Below are positions 19,951 through 31,350 of a DNA stretch of 64,000 nucleotides, piece by piece; the stretch's first letter is position 1; each line of letters opens with the position of its first letter. The notes under the pieces are model-generated. The model saw nothing but the letters and a program-made list of their open reading frames with translations, was not told the origin of the DNA and did not search any database. Source of the stretch: Panulirus ornatus (lineage: Eukaryota; Arthropoda; Malacostraca; Decapoda; Palinuridae); contig NC_092270.1 in assembly GCF_036320965.1 (NCBI RefSeq), positions 18,087,940-18,151,939 of the forward strand. Reading direction: 5' to 3'. The position numbers and the translations under genes were made by a program.

Positions 19951-22900
19951 TTTTTTTTTTTATTATACTTTGTCGCTGTCTCCCGCGTTTGCGAGGTAGC
20001 GCAAGGGAACAGACGAAAGAAATGGCCCAACCCACCCCCATACACATGTACATACACACGTCCACACACGCAAATATACATACCTACACAGCTTTCCATG
20101 GTTTACCCCAGACGCTTCACATGCCTTGATTCAATCCACCGACAGCACGTCAACCCCGGTATACCACATCGCTCCAATTCACTCTATTCCTTGCCCTCCT
20201 TTCACCCTCCTGCATGTTCAGGCCCCGATCACACAAAATCTTTTTCACTCCATCTTTCCACTTCCAATTTGGTCTCCCTCTTCTCCTCGTTCCCTCCACC
20301 TCCGACACATATATCCTCTTGGTCAATCTTTCCTCACTCATTCTCTCCATGTGCCCAAACCACTTCAAAACACCCTCTTCTGCTCTCTCAACCACGCTCT
20401 TTTTATTTCCACACATCTCTCTTACCCTTACGTTACTCACTCGATCAAACCACCTCACACCACACATTGTCCTCAAACATCTCATTTCCAGCACATCCAT
20501 CCTCCTGCGCACAACTCCATCCATAGCCCACGCCTCGCAACCATACAACATTGTTGGAACCACTATTCCTTCAAACATACCCATTTTTGCTTTCCGAGAT
20601 AATGTTCTCGACTTCCACACATTCTTCAAGGCCCCCAGAATTTTCGCCCCCTCCCCCACCCTATGATCCACTTCCGCTTTCATGGTTCCATCTGCTGCCA
20701 GATCCACTCCCAGATATCTAAAACACTTCACTTCCTCCAGTTTTTCTCCATTCAAACTCACCTCCCAATTGAATTGACCCTCAACCCTACTGTACCTAAT
20801 AACCTTGCTCTTATTCACATTTACTCTTAACTTTCTTCTTCCACACACTTTACCAAACTCAGTCACCAGCTTCTGCAGTTTCTCACATGAATCAGCCACC
20901 AGCGCTGTATCATCAGCGAACAACAACTGACTCACTTCCCAAGCTCTCTCATCCCCAACAGACTTCATACTTGCCCCTCTTTCCAAAACTCTTGCATTTA
21001 CCTCCCTAACAACCCCATCCATAAACAAATTAAACAACCATGGAGACATCACACACCCCTGCCGCAAACCTACATTCACTGAGAACCAATCACTTTCCTC
21101 TCTTCCTACACGTACACATGCCTTACATCCTCGATAAAAACTTTTCACTGCTTCTAACAACTTTCCTCCCACACCATATATTCTTAATACCTTCCACAGA
21201 GCATCTCTATCAACTCTATCATATGCCTTCTCCAGATCCATAAATGCTACATACAAATCCATTTGCTTTTCTAAGTATTTCTCACATACATTCTTCAAAA
21301 CAAACACCTGATCCACACATCCTCTACCACTTCTGAAACCACACTGCTCTTCCCCGATCTGATGCTCTGTACATGCCTTCACCCTCTCAATCAATACTCT
21401 CCCATATAATTTACCAGGAATACTCAACAAACTTATACCTCTGTAATTTGAGCACTCACTCTTACCCCTTTGCCTTTGTACAATGGCACTATGCACGCAT
21501 TCCGCCAATCCTCAGGCACCTCACCATGAGTCATACATACATTAAATAACCTTACCAACCAGTCAACAATACAGTCACCCCCTTTTTTAATAAATTCCAC
21601 TGCAATACCATCCAAACCTGCTGCCTTGCCGGCTTTCATCTTCCGCAAAGCTTTCACTACCTCTTTTCTGTTTACCAAATCATTTTCCCTAACCCTCTCA
21701 CTTTGCACACCACCTCGACCAAAACACCCTATATCTGCCACTCTATCATCAAACACATTCAACAAACCTTCAAAATACTCACTCCATCTCCTTCTCACAT
21801 CACCACTACTTGTTATCACCTCCCCATTTGCGCCCTTCACTGAAGTTCCCATTTGCTCCCTTGTCTAACGCACTTTATTTACCTCCTTCCAGAACATCTT
21901 TTTATTCTCTCTAAAATTTAATGATACTCTCTCACCCCAACTCTCATTTGCCCTTTTTTTCACCTCTTGCACCTTTCTCTTGACCTCCTGTCTCTTTCTT
22001 TTATACATCTCCCACTCAATTGCATTTTTTCCCTTCAAAAATCGTCCAAATGCCTCTCTCTTCTCTTTCACTAATACTCTTACTTCTTCATCCCACCACT
22101 CACTACCCTTTCTAATCAACCCACCTCCCACTCTTCTCATGCCACAAGCATCTTTTGCGCAATCCATCACTGATACCCTAAATACATCCCATTCCTCCCC
22201 CACTCCCCTTACTTCCATTGTTCTCACCTTTTTCCATTCTGTACTCAGTCTCTCCTGGTACTTCCTCACACAGGTCTCCTTCCCAAGCTCACTTACTCTC
22301 ACCACCCTCTTCACCCTAACATTCACTCTTCTTTTCTGAAAACCCATACAAATCTTCACCTTAGCCTCCACAAGATAATGATCAGACATCCCTCCAGTTG
22401 CACCTCTCAGCACATTAACATCCAAAAGTCTCTCTTTCGCACGCCTGTCAATTAACACGTAATCCAATAACGCTCTCTGGCCATCTCTCCTACTTACATA
22501 AGTATACTTATGTATATCTCGCTTTTTAAACCAGGTATTCCCAATCATCAGTCCTTTTTCAGCACATAAATCTACAAGCTCTTCACCATTACCATTTACA
22601 ACACTGAACACCCCATGTATACCAATTATTCCCTCAACTGCCACATTACTCACCTTTGCATTCAAATCACCCATCACTATAACCCGGTCTCGTGCATCAA
22701 AACCACTAACACACTCATTCAGCTGCTCCCAAAACACTTGCCTCTCATGATCTTTCTTCTCATGCCCAGGTGCATATGCACCAATAATCACCCACCTCTC
22801 TCCATCAACTTTCAGTTTTACCCATATTAATCGAGAATTTACTTTCTTACATTCTATCACATACTCCCACAACTCCTGTTTCAGGAGTATTGCTACTCCT

Positions 22901-23268
22901 TCCCTTGCTCTTGTCCTCTCACTAACCCCTGACTTTACTCCCCAGACATTCCCAAACCACTCTTCCCCTTTACCCTTGAGCTTCGTTTCACTCAGAGCCA
23001 AAACATCCAGGTTCCTTTCCTCAAACACACTACCTATCTCTCCTTTTTTCACATCTTGGTTACATCCACACACATTTAGGCACCCCACTCTGAGCCTTCG
23101 AGGAGGATGAGCACTCCCCGCGTGACTCCTTCTTCTGTTTCCCATTTTAGAAAGTTAATACAAGGAGGGGAGGATTTCTGGCCCCCCCGCTCCCGTCCCC
23201 TCTAGTCGCTTTCTACGACACGCGAGGAATACGTGGGAAGTATTCTTTCACCCCTATCCCCAGGGATA
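19951..23268 (-). mobile_element. Full-length RTE-like LINE (EN-RT), short 3' UTR, nearly intact
   Basis: On the minus strand it starts with a palindromic tip TATCCCTGGGGATA at 23268, followed by a 5' UTR of about 120 bp. A single ORF of about 998 codons comes next (23145 to 20150), then a short 3' UTR of about 150 bp ending GGGAGACAGCGACAAAGTAT and an A-rich tail at 19951-19970. The 5' UTR matches the head of the short composite elements in this window. Only two disabling changes are seen in the ORF. It sits inside what looks like the 3' UTR of an older copy on the same strand. Confidence 0.9.
20150..23145 (-). pseudogene. LINE ORF: AP-endonuclease plus reverse transcriptase, one stop and one frameshift
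   Basis: Residues 1-265 are an AP-type endonuclease: CLNVCG near residue 22, SETKL with Glu 53, GAYAPG at 122-127, GDLNAK with Asp 160 and Asn 162, DYVLIDRR near 228, and SDH at 254-256. Next come a basic linker, RT fingers (AGKAAGLDGIAVEF), palm (FMDLEKAYDRV, LRQGCVMSPW, FADDTALVADS) and the C-terminal module (LYGCEAW, GHMERMSEERL, RRRGRPNWKWKDGV). A TAG stop at 21865-21867 interrupts VNKVR-TREQM where the sister copy at 15530 has AAG. One base is missing at about 21464/21465 inside the Gly-Lys-Gly-Asp-Lys run (T absent before CCCC on +), shifting the frame. Everything else is open. The start codon follows the 5' UTR directly. Length and order fit the RTE clade. Confidence 0.88.
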
Positions 23269-23424
23269 ATATACATATATATACATACATATACACATAC
23301 ACACACATACACATACATACGCACATATACACACACACACACACATACATATATATACATATGAAAAATGTAAGAAACAATTTAGAAAACTGAAACTTCT
23401 AGCTTGAAATGAATGAAAAAATGA
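23269..23424 (+). repeat. CA/TA-rich simple sequence beside the full-length LINE
   Basis: Irregular (AC)n/(AT)n at 23269-23365. It is followed by about 55 bp (GAAAAATGTAAGAAACAATT...) that I cannot place in the LINE or the composite element. Confidence 0.6.
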
Positions 23425-25440
23425 CACACACAGACACATACATATATAAACATGTACATAATTCATACTGTCTGCCCTTATCCATTCCTGTCGCCACCCT
23501 GCCGCACATGAAATGACAACCCCCACCCCCCGCATGTGCGTGAGGTAGCCCTAGGAAAAGATAACAAAGGCCACATTTGTTCACACTCAGTCTCTAGCTG
23601 TCATGTATATTGCACCGAAACCACAGCTCCCTTTCCACATCCAGGCCCCACAAAACTTTCCATGGTTTACCCCAGATACTTCACATGCCCTGGTTCAATC
23701 CATTGACAGAATGTCAACCCCGGTATACCACATCGTTCCAATTCTCTCTATTCCTTGCACACCTTTCACCCTCCTGCATGTTCAGGCCCCGATCACTCAA
23801 AATCTTTTTCACTCAATCTTTCCACCTCTAATTTGGTCTCCCACTTCCTCTCATTCCCTCCACCTCTGACACATATATCCTCTTTGTCAATCTTTCCTCA
23901 CTCATTCTTCCCATGTGACCGAACCATTTCCAACCACACTCTTTTTATTACCACACATCTCTCTTACCCTTTCATTACTTACTTGATCAAACCACCTCAC
24001 ACCACATATTGTCCTCAAACATCTCATTTCCAGCACATCCACCCTCCTCCACACAAATCTATCTATAGCCCATGCCTCACAACCATATAATATTGTTGGA
24101 ACCACAATTCCTTCAAACATACCCATTTTTGCTCTCCAAGATGATGTTCTCGACTTCCACATATTTTTCAACGCTCCCAGAACTTTCGCCCCCTCCCCCA
24201 CCCTATGATTCACTTCCACTTCCATGGTTCCATCCACTGCCAAATCCACTCCCAGATATCTAAAACACTTCACTTCCTCCAGTTTTCTCCATTCAAACTT
24301 ACCTCCCAGTTGACTTGTCCCTCAACCCTACTGTACCTAATAACCTTGCTCTTATTCACATTTACTCTGAGCTTTCTTCTTTCACACTTTTTACCAAACT
24401 CAGTCACTAGCTTCTGCAGCTTCTCACCCAAATCAGCCACCAGTGCTGTATCATCAGCGAACAACAACTGACTCACTTCCCAAGCTCTCTCATCCACAAC
24501 AGACTGCATACTTGCCCCTCTTTCCAAAACTCTTGCATTCACCTCCCTAACAACCCCATTCATAAACAAATCAAACAACCAAGGAGACATCACACACCCT
24601 TGCTGCAAACCAACATTCGCTGAAAACCAATCACTTTCCTCTCTTCTACATGTACACATACCTTACATCCTCGATAAAAACTTTTCATTGCTTCTAACAA
24701 CTTCCCCCCCACACCATATATTCTTAATACCTTCCACAGAGCATCTCTGTCAACTCTATCATATGTCTTCTCCAGATCCATAAATGCTACATACAAATCC
24801 ATTTGCATTTTAATTTCTCATATACATTCTTCAAAGCAAACACTTAATCCACACATCCTCTACCACTTCTGAAACCACACTGCTCTTCCTCAATCTGATG
24901 CTCTGTACATGCCTTCACCCTCTCAATCAATACCCTCCCATATAATTTCCCAGGAATACTCAGTAAACTTATACCTCTGTAATTTGAGCACCCACTTTTA
25001 TCCCCTTTGCCTTTGCACAATAGCACTATGCAAGCATTCCGCCAATCCTCAGGCACCTCACCATGAGTCATACATACATTGAATAACCTTACCAACCAGT
25101 CAACAATACAGTCACCCCCTTTTTTAATGAATTCCACTGCAATACCATCCAAACCTGCTGCCTTGCCGGCTTTCATCTTCCACAAAGCTTTTACTACCTC
25201 TTCTCTGTTTACCAAATCATTCTCCCTAAACCTCTCACTTTGCATACCACCTCGACCAAAACACCCTATATCTGCCACTCTATCATCAAACACATTCAGC
25301 AAACCTTCAAAATACTCACTCCATCTCCTTCTCACATCACCACTACTTGTTATCACCTCCCCATTAGCCCCCTTCACTGAAGTTCCCATTTGTTCCCTTG
25401 TCTTACGCACTTTATTTACCTCCTTCCAAAACATCTTTTT
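23425..25440 (-). mobile_element. RTE-like LINE copy, long 3' UTR, 5'-truncated
   Basis: On the minus strand it runs from MFWKEVNKVRKTREQMGTSV (25434) through the RT to a long 3' UTR. Open stretches are 24844-25434 (196 codons), 24590-24808, 24270-24659 and 23902-24273, separated by frameshifts or stops. A sizeable part of the C-terminal region near 23930 is lost (VVGNG in place of VVERAEEGVLK). Its 5' end abuts the poly-T of the next minus-strand copy. Its 3' end is probably at 19798-19950, beyond the nested full-length element. Confidence 0.82.
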
Positions 25441-27616
25441 TATTATATTTTTTTGTTATACTTTGTCGATGTCTCCCACGTTATCGAGATAGTGCAAGGA
25501 AACAGACGAAAGAATGGCCCAACCCACCCACATACACATGTATATACACACACGTCCACACATGAAATGACAACCCCCTCCCCCCGCATGTGTGCGAGGT
25601 AGTGCTAGGAAAAAAACAAAGGCCACATTCGTTCACAATTAGTATCTAGCTGTCATGTATAATACACCGAAACCACAGATCCCTTTCCACATCCAGGCCC
25701 CACAAAACTTCCCATGGTTTACCCCAGATGCTTCACATGCCCTGGTTCAATCCATTGACAGCACGTCGACCCCGGTATACCACATTGTTCCAATTCACTC
25801 TATTCCTTGCACACCTTTCACCCTCCTGCATGTTCAGGCCCCGATCACTCAAAATCTTTTTCACTCCATCTTTCCACCTCCAATTTGGTCTCCCACTTCC
25901 TCTCATTCCCTCCACCTCTGACACATATATCCTCTTTGTCAATCTTTCCTCACTCATTCTCCCCATGTGACCAAACCATTTCCAACCACACTCTTTTTAT
26001 TACCACACATCTCTCTTACCCTTTCATTACTTACTCGATCAAACCACCTCACACCACATATTGTCCTCAAACATCTCATTTCCAGCACATCTACCCTCCT
26101 CCGCACAACTCTATAGCCCACACCTCGCAACCATATAACATACCCATACATACATACCCATACCCACTTTTGCTTTCCAAGATAACATTCTCAACTTCCA
26201 CACATTTTTCAATGCTCCCAAAACTTTTGCCCCCTCCTCCACCCTATGGTTCACTTCCGCTTCCATGGTTCCATCTGCTGCCAAATCCACTCCCAGATAT
26301 CTAAAACACTTCACTTTCTCCTGTTTATCTCCATTCAAACTTACCTCCCAATTGACTTGTTCCTCAACCCTACTGTACCTAATAACCTTGCTCTTATTCA
26401 CATTTACTCTCAGCTTTCTTCTTTCACACACTTTACCTAACTCAGTCACCAGCTTCTGCAGTTTCTCACATGAATCAGCCACCAGTGCCGTATCATCAGC
26501 GAAGAAAAACTGACTCACTTCCCAAGCTCTCTCATCCACAACAGACTGCATACTTGCCCCTCTTTCCAAAACTTGCATTCACCTCCCTAACAACCCCATC
26601 CATAAACAAATTAAACAACCATGGAGACATCACGCACCCCTGCTGCAAACCAACATTCACAAAGAACCAATCACTTTCCTCTCTTCCTACACGTACACAA
26701 GCCTTACATCCTCGATAAAAACTTTTCACTGCCTCTAACAACTTGCTTCCCACACCACATATTCTTAATACCTTCCACAGAACATCTCTATCAATTCTAT
26801 CATATGCCTTCTCCAGATCTGTAAATGCTACATACAAATCCATTTGCTTTTCTAAGTATTTCTCACATACATTCTTCAAAGCAAACATCTGATCCATGCA
26901 TCCTCTACCACTTCTGAAACCACACTGCTCTTCCCCAATCTGGTGCTCTGTACATGCCTTTACCCTCTCAATCAAAACCCTTCCATGTAATTTCCCAGGA
27001 ATACTCAACAAACTTATACCTCTGTAATTTGAGCACTCACCTTTATCCCCTTTGCCTTTGTACAATGGCACTATGCAAGCATTCCGCCAATCCTCAGGCA
27101 CCTCACCATGAGTCATACATACATTAGATAACCTTACCAACCAGTCAACAATTCAGTCACCCCCTTTTTTTAATAAATTCCACTGCAATTCCAGCCAAAC
27201 CCGCTGCCTTGCCAGCTTTCATCTTCCATAATGCTTTTACTACCTCTTCTCTGTTTACCAAATCATTCTCCCTAACATCTTTTTATTCTCCCTAAAATTT
27301 AATGATACTCTCTAACCCCAAGTCTCATTTGCCCTCTTTTTCACCTCTTGCACTTTTCTCTTGACCTCCTGCCTCTTTCTTTTATACATCTCCCAGTCAT
27401 TTGCATTTTTTCCCTGCAAATATCTTCCAAATGCCTCTCTCTTCTCTTTCACTAATAATCTTACTTCTTCATCCCACCACTCACTTCCCTTTCTAATCTG
27501 CCCACCTCCCATGCTTCTCATGCCACAAGCATATTTTGTGCAAGCCATCACTGCTTCCCTAAATACCTCCTATTCCTCCCCCACTTCCCTTATGTCCTTT
27601 GTTCTCACCTTTTTCC
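25441..27616 (-). mobile_element. RTE-like LINE copy with internal deletions, 5'-truncated
   Basis: The minus strand starts in the linker at KKVRT (27616) and ends at the tail (+ strand CTTTGTCGATGTCTCCCA, about 25461). Open pieces are 27312-27551, 26532-27140 (202 codons, NYRGISLLSIPGKL to FMDGVV), 26111-26578 and 25733-25966. Near 27273 about 200 bp are missing relative to the full-length copy (corresponding to 21691-21893 there), with AAC shared at both breakpoints. Another loss is in the C-terminal part near 26150. The 3' UTR is partly shortened. Confidence 0.82.
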
Positions 27617-27725
27617 ATGGAATTTATATGTATATGTGTGTATATATTTGGATGGGCCATTCTCTGTTTGTTTCCTGGCGCTACCTCACTTGACACAGAA
27701 AACAGCGGTAAAGTATACTAAGAAG
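27617..27725 (+). mobile_element. RTE-like LINE 3' end fragment
   Basis: TATGTATATGTGTGTATATA, a GGGCCATTCT-like block, GTTTCCTGGCGCTACCTC and a decayed GACAGCGACAAAGTATA tail on the + strand. It stands head to head with the minus-strand copy to its left. Confidence 0.65.
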
Positions 27726-28484
27726 AAAATATAAGTTGTGAAGAGTTAAAGAATAATTTCTCAGGTAAGGATGAGTGAGAATCTGTGTATTTTTCCCCAT
27801 CATGTCCTATCTCTCTTTCCTTATCAAAAATGATTGCTTGATTCTCAACAACTTCAGATCTGAAGCTTATGCCTGAAGCAGAATCACTAGCAGTCACAGA
27901 ATGAATGTGGGTGTAGGGTTGTCTGGTCCCACTTCACTTCTTTGTTATAATATTGTCTGGATGGGTTGGTGTGTGATTGTTGAAATCCTGTGAACAAACA
28001 CCCGCCTGCCTCAGATCCCTTACGATGGTCAAGAATGGGTGACTTGTCGTGTATAGAATTGTGCTTTGATCCCCATTTTGCATGTGGTTTCTTAAATGCT
28101 TTTAGGGCTCCTTCAAAACCTACACTTTTTCTTGTTTACTTATGCTTTACTTTTGTGAAAGTTAAACCATCATGCAGAATCCTGTAATTTGTATTTTGAT
28201 TTTCTTTGTTGGGACTTTCAAACTTTAAAGTATGGAAGTGTTCAGTAGCCCATATGTGGGTGGAAAATTCTATACTTGTTACCCCAAAGTGACTGTGAGC
28301 AAAAGATTTATGTTTTGTAGATGCAGGTAGATTGCATGTGTAATGGGTAGATCATCATTGTTTGTGACCCTTTTAATGGTTTAAAGGAAGATTCAGTAAG
28401 CACCAAGAAAAAATATTTGAAAAAGACCATTGTACATCAGCATAAGTATACTTTAAGTAAATTATTTTTCTTTTCTTTCATATT
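27726..28484 (+). other. AMFR intron 2, unique segment
   Basis: About 760 bp without a recognised gene or repeat. Confidence 0.5.
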
Positions 28485-29715
28485 TGTTCGTAGTTTCCTG
28501 TGTTAGCGAGGGAGCATCAGGAACAGATGAAGAAAATACCTCTTTGTGCACTTTCCATTCTCAAGCTATCTGTCATATGTAAGAAACTGAAACTACAGTC
28601 CCTTATCCACAACCAGTTCCCCTGGCTACTTCAAATAACCTGGTTCAGTCTATTGATAGCATGTTGCCTCCCTCACATCTACCACATCGCTCTAGTGCAC
28701 TGTATCCTGTGCACACTTTTTACCCCCTTGTATGCTTGGCCCTGAGCACTCAGAATCTTATTCACTCTATCATTTTATCTCCAATTCGGTCTTTCCCTTC
28801 TTCTATTATCAACATCTTCCATCATACATATATCCTATTTGTCAGCCTTTCTTCACTCATATTCTCCATATGTCCTAACCAATCAGCACACCTCTTCAGG
28901 CCTGTCAGTCACCTCATTACCTCACCCCTCTGTTGAAATAAGATTGCTTACTTGATTAACCTGCCTTACACCACATAATATCATCAGACATTTGATTTCC
29001 AACATATTTACCCTCTTCCATATAGTCTCATCTGTAGCTTGTGCCTTGCATCCATACTGTGCCAGTGGGACTACTATACCTTCAGACATAACCATTTTTG
29101 CCCTCCCAGATGGTAACCTCTTTTTCCACATACTCCTTAATGCTCCTAGAACCTTTACTCCCTCACCCACCCCATGACTCACCTCAGCTTCCATGGTTCC
29201 ATTCACTGCTATGGCCACTCCCAGATATCTAAAGTATTTTGCTACCTCCAAAATTTATCTATTCAGACTCACACTCAGCTAACCTGTCTTTGCACTACTG
29301 AACCTAATAACCTTGCCTTTATTCACATCTGCTCCCGACTTTCTCCTTTCATGCACACTCCCAAACTCTGAACCAGCATCTGCAGTTTCTCATTCAAATC
29401 TGCCATCAGTACTGTGTCGTCAGCAAAGAACGGACTCATCTCCAAGACCCCATTCATCCCTAGCAGGCTGCATACCTGCCCCTCTCTCCAAGATTCCAGC
29501 ATTTTCCTCCTTCACCATCCCGTTCATAAAGAAATTAAACAGCGATGGTAACATTACACACCCCCTTCTGCAGACTCATCATCACGTGGATTCACTCATT
29601 CTCCTCTCTGCTTACTCACACACACACCTTACTCTCTTAATAAAAACTCCTCACTGCTTCTGATAGCTTTGCTCCAACACCATGTATTTGTAACACCTTT
29701 CACAAAGCATCTCTA
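28485..29715 (-). mobile_element. Ancient RTE-like LINE copy (diverged subfamily)
   Basis: On the minus strand a tail-like block (+ GTTTCCTGTGTTAGCGAGG at about 28493) is followed by decayed 3' UTR and C-terminal region. The frame at 28922-29251 still reads KYFRYLGVAIAVNGTMEAEV and GRAKMVMSEGIVVPLAQYGC. The RT portion up to about 29715 is full of stops. Divergence from the other copies is much larger, so this is an old insertion. Confidence 0.78.
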
Positions 29716-30069
29716 TGATTTGACGTGATTGTACGTGATAGTTATATAGCTGTATTGATCAGGTCCATGTTAGTGGTAATGGCATTAAGTAATATGTGTA
29801 AGATAGATTTGCACATTTGTATCATTTTAGGTGATAAATATTGAAATTTTTAACCTTTCATGAATATTTTCATGGGCCTCTCTTGATATGAACTTCTGCT
29901 TTGCTCTATTAATATGTCAGTTTCTTTTTTCAGTTTTTTCCTTTATTATGAGTAATAGATTATGAAAATTGTAAACTTTAATGTTTCAAGAGGCCTCTCT
30001 TCCTCTCTTGAAATGAATTTCTGTTTTCCTGAATAAATATCTTGCAGTTTCTCTTTTGATTTTCTCCAG
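29716..30069 (+). other. AMFR intron 2, last segment with splice acceptor
   Basis: T-rich sequence leading to the acceptor TTGATTTTCTCCAG at 30056-30069, with a good pyrimidine tract. Confidence 0.6.
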
Positions 30070-30268
30070 GAGTGGTTATGATATTGGATTATGTGGTGCA
30101 GGTGGTCGTTTTAGCAAATCTCCCCAAGAGAGAGAGCAGATGTTAGCCCAACGAAAACATGCACTGCTCTCTCAGGCCCGTCGTCGCTTTGTTACCAGGC
30201 CAAGAGTCGACACGTTTTCAGATGAAATGGACTTGCTTCTTGATGGGGAATGTGTGAATAACCCCTGA
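30070..30268 (+). CDS. AMFR: AMFR/gp78 terminal exon with the UBE2G2-binding helix
   Basis: The first base completes a Gly codon carried over from 10475. The exon then reads SGYDIGLCGAGGRFSKS and a charged helix, QEREQMLAQRKHALLSQARR, followed by RFVTRPRVD, an acidic end (SDEMDLLLDGE) and CVNNP, with a TGA stop at 30266-30268. The helix matches the gp78 G2BR, which binds the back of the E2 UBE2G2: a SRFSKS-like lead, ER..ML.QRK..LL.QAR.RF spacing, and position after CUE and the acidic linker. In vertebrate gp78 a VCP/p97-interacting motif (Arg-rich, RRRMLAAAAERR-like) follows the G2BR. None is visible in the 30 or so residues left here. Either this lineage lacks it or another 3' exon exists. 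Confidence 0.9.
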
Positions 30269-31350
30269 AGTGTCTTGCATTGTTGGGTTAGTGGCCACAA
30301 TATAAGGTAAACTAAAAAAGAAAATATATGGGTAATGACAAACTTGATTGGTTCCTTCAGTACTACAGTATAGGTTCAGCTTTGTGTTAGATTTCATTTT
30401 TTATGTTAACCTTGTAGAGAACATTTTACATTGCACTTGAACTGTATTTTGAATTTGTTAAACTTTCATAGAAATTTTGGTTTTCATATGAAGGTTTTCC
30501 AAACATAATGACCCTAACAATAAGCAGAAAGATGGGGGTCATGTGGTCTGTGCTTTTCTTTAGAAAGCTTACTTAAGGTAGAAAAACTAAAGTAAGGAGA
30601 AATGTTAGTGATTTTGTGGCTGAGATGGTGATAATTTGTTAAGTAGTATTGTATGTAGAATGGATCAATCCATCCATTTTAGAAATGATTGTATAATGCC
30701 AAATATGTTTTGTGATATGCGAAGGGAATTGGGTGGGTGTTTATTTCATGGTGATGTTCAGCACAGACATCAGATCATGAAGTGTTGCTATGTATATCCA
30801 TGTTGCGTTTTCATACCTTGACTATCTGGGATGTGATGAACTTTTTTTTTATAAGTGTAACATGCATTTTATAAAGATGGTGTTTGCTAGTTTTCTTTTT
30901 ACAAGCAAAGCTGCAAGCAGGCATAGGCTTGAAGTACTGTATCCCTAATATTTCTGGTAATGAAAGACGAATGTTAGTAATTTTTTCACAAGTTTTGCTG
31001 TGATTTTTTTGAGCATATCATGCATTCTGTGAATGATTATGATTCAAAAACTCTGAATAGTTTAAAACAGTCATATAGAAAGGCTGTCACTGATAACATA
31101 CATATTTTTTGTTTTATAGTCTATTCAAGAAAGTAGATTCTTGCATTAACGATAGAGTAGAGAGAGCAGTAGCAGAGATGGAGTTGTTAATGCCATATAG
31201 GTTTTAGAAAGGTTACTATTATTGCACAAGTCACAAAGATAAACTTATATGTCTTTGTTATAAAGATTCCAAGTCCCAGGGAAAATGCAGGAGATTGAAA
31301 CTTGTCATCCCAAAAGATGGGCAAGCAAAAATAAATCCTGTATGCCAATT
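30269..31350 (+). other. Probable AMFR 3' UTR
   Basis: Sequence after the AMFR stop with no recognised transposon. The first canonical AATAAA I found is at 31330-31335, giving a possible 3' UTR of about 1.1 kb. The end is inferred only from that hexamer; a variant signal further upstream is equally possible. Confidence 0.35.

Noticed and set aside
1317..30268. AUP1 as the identity of the host gene
   Set aside because: AUP1 also has CUE plus an E2-binding helix, but the CUE wording (MFP.V.Y..IL.DL....EIT.DNILE.R) and the GRFSKS lead before the helix fit gp78 better, as does the acidic linker length.
31330..31335. AATAAA as the definite AMFR polyadenylation signal
   Set aside because: It is the first canonical hexamer after the stop, but a hexamer alone in AT-rich DNA is weak, so it is only noted in the 3' UTR entry.
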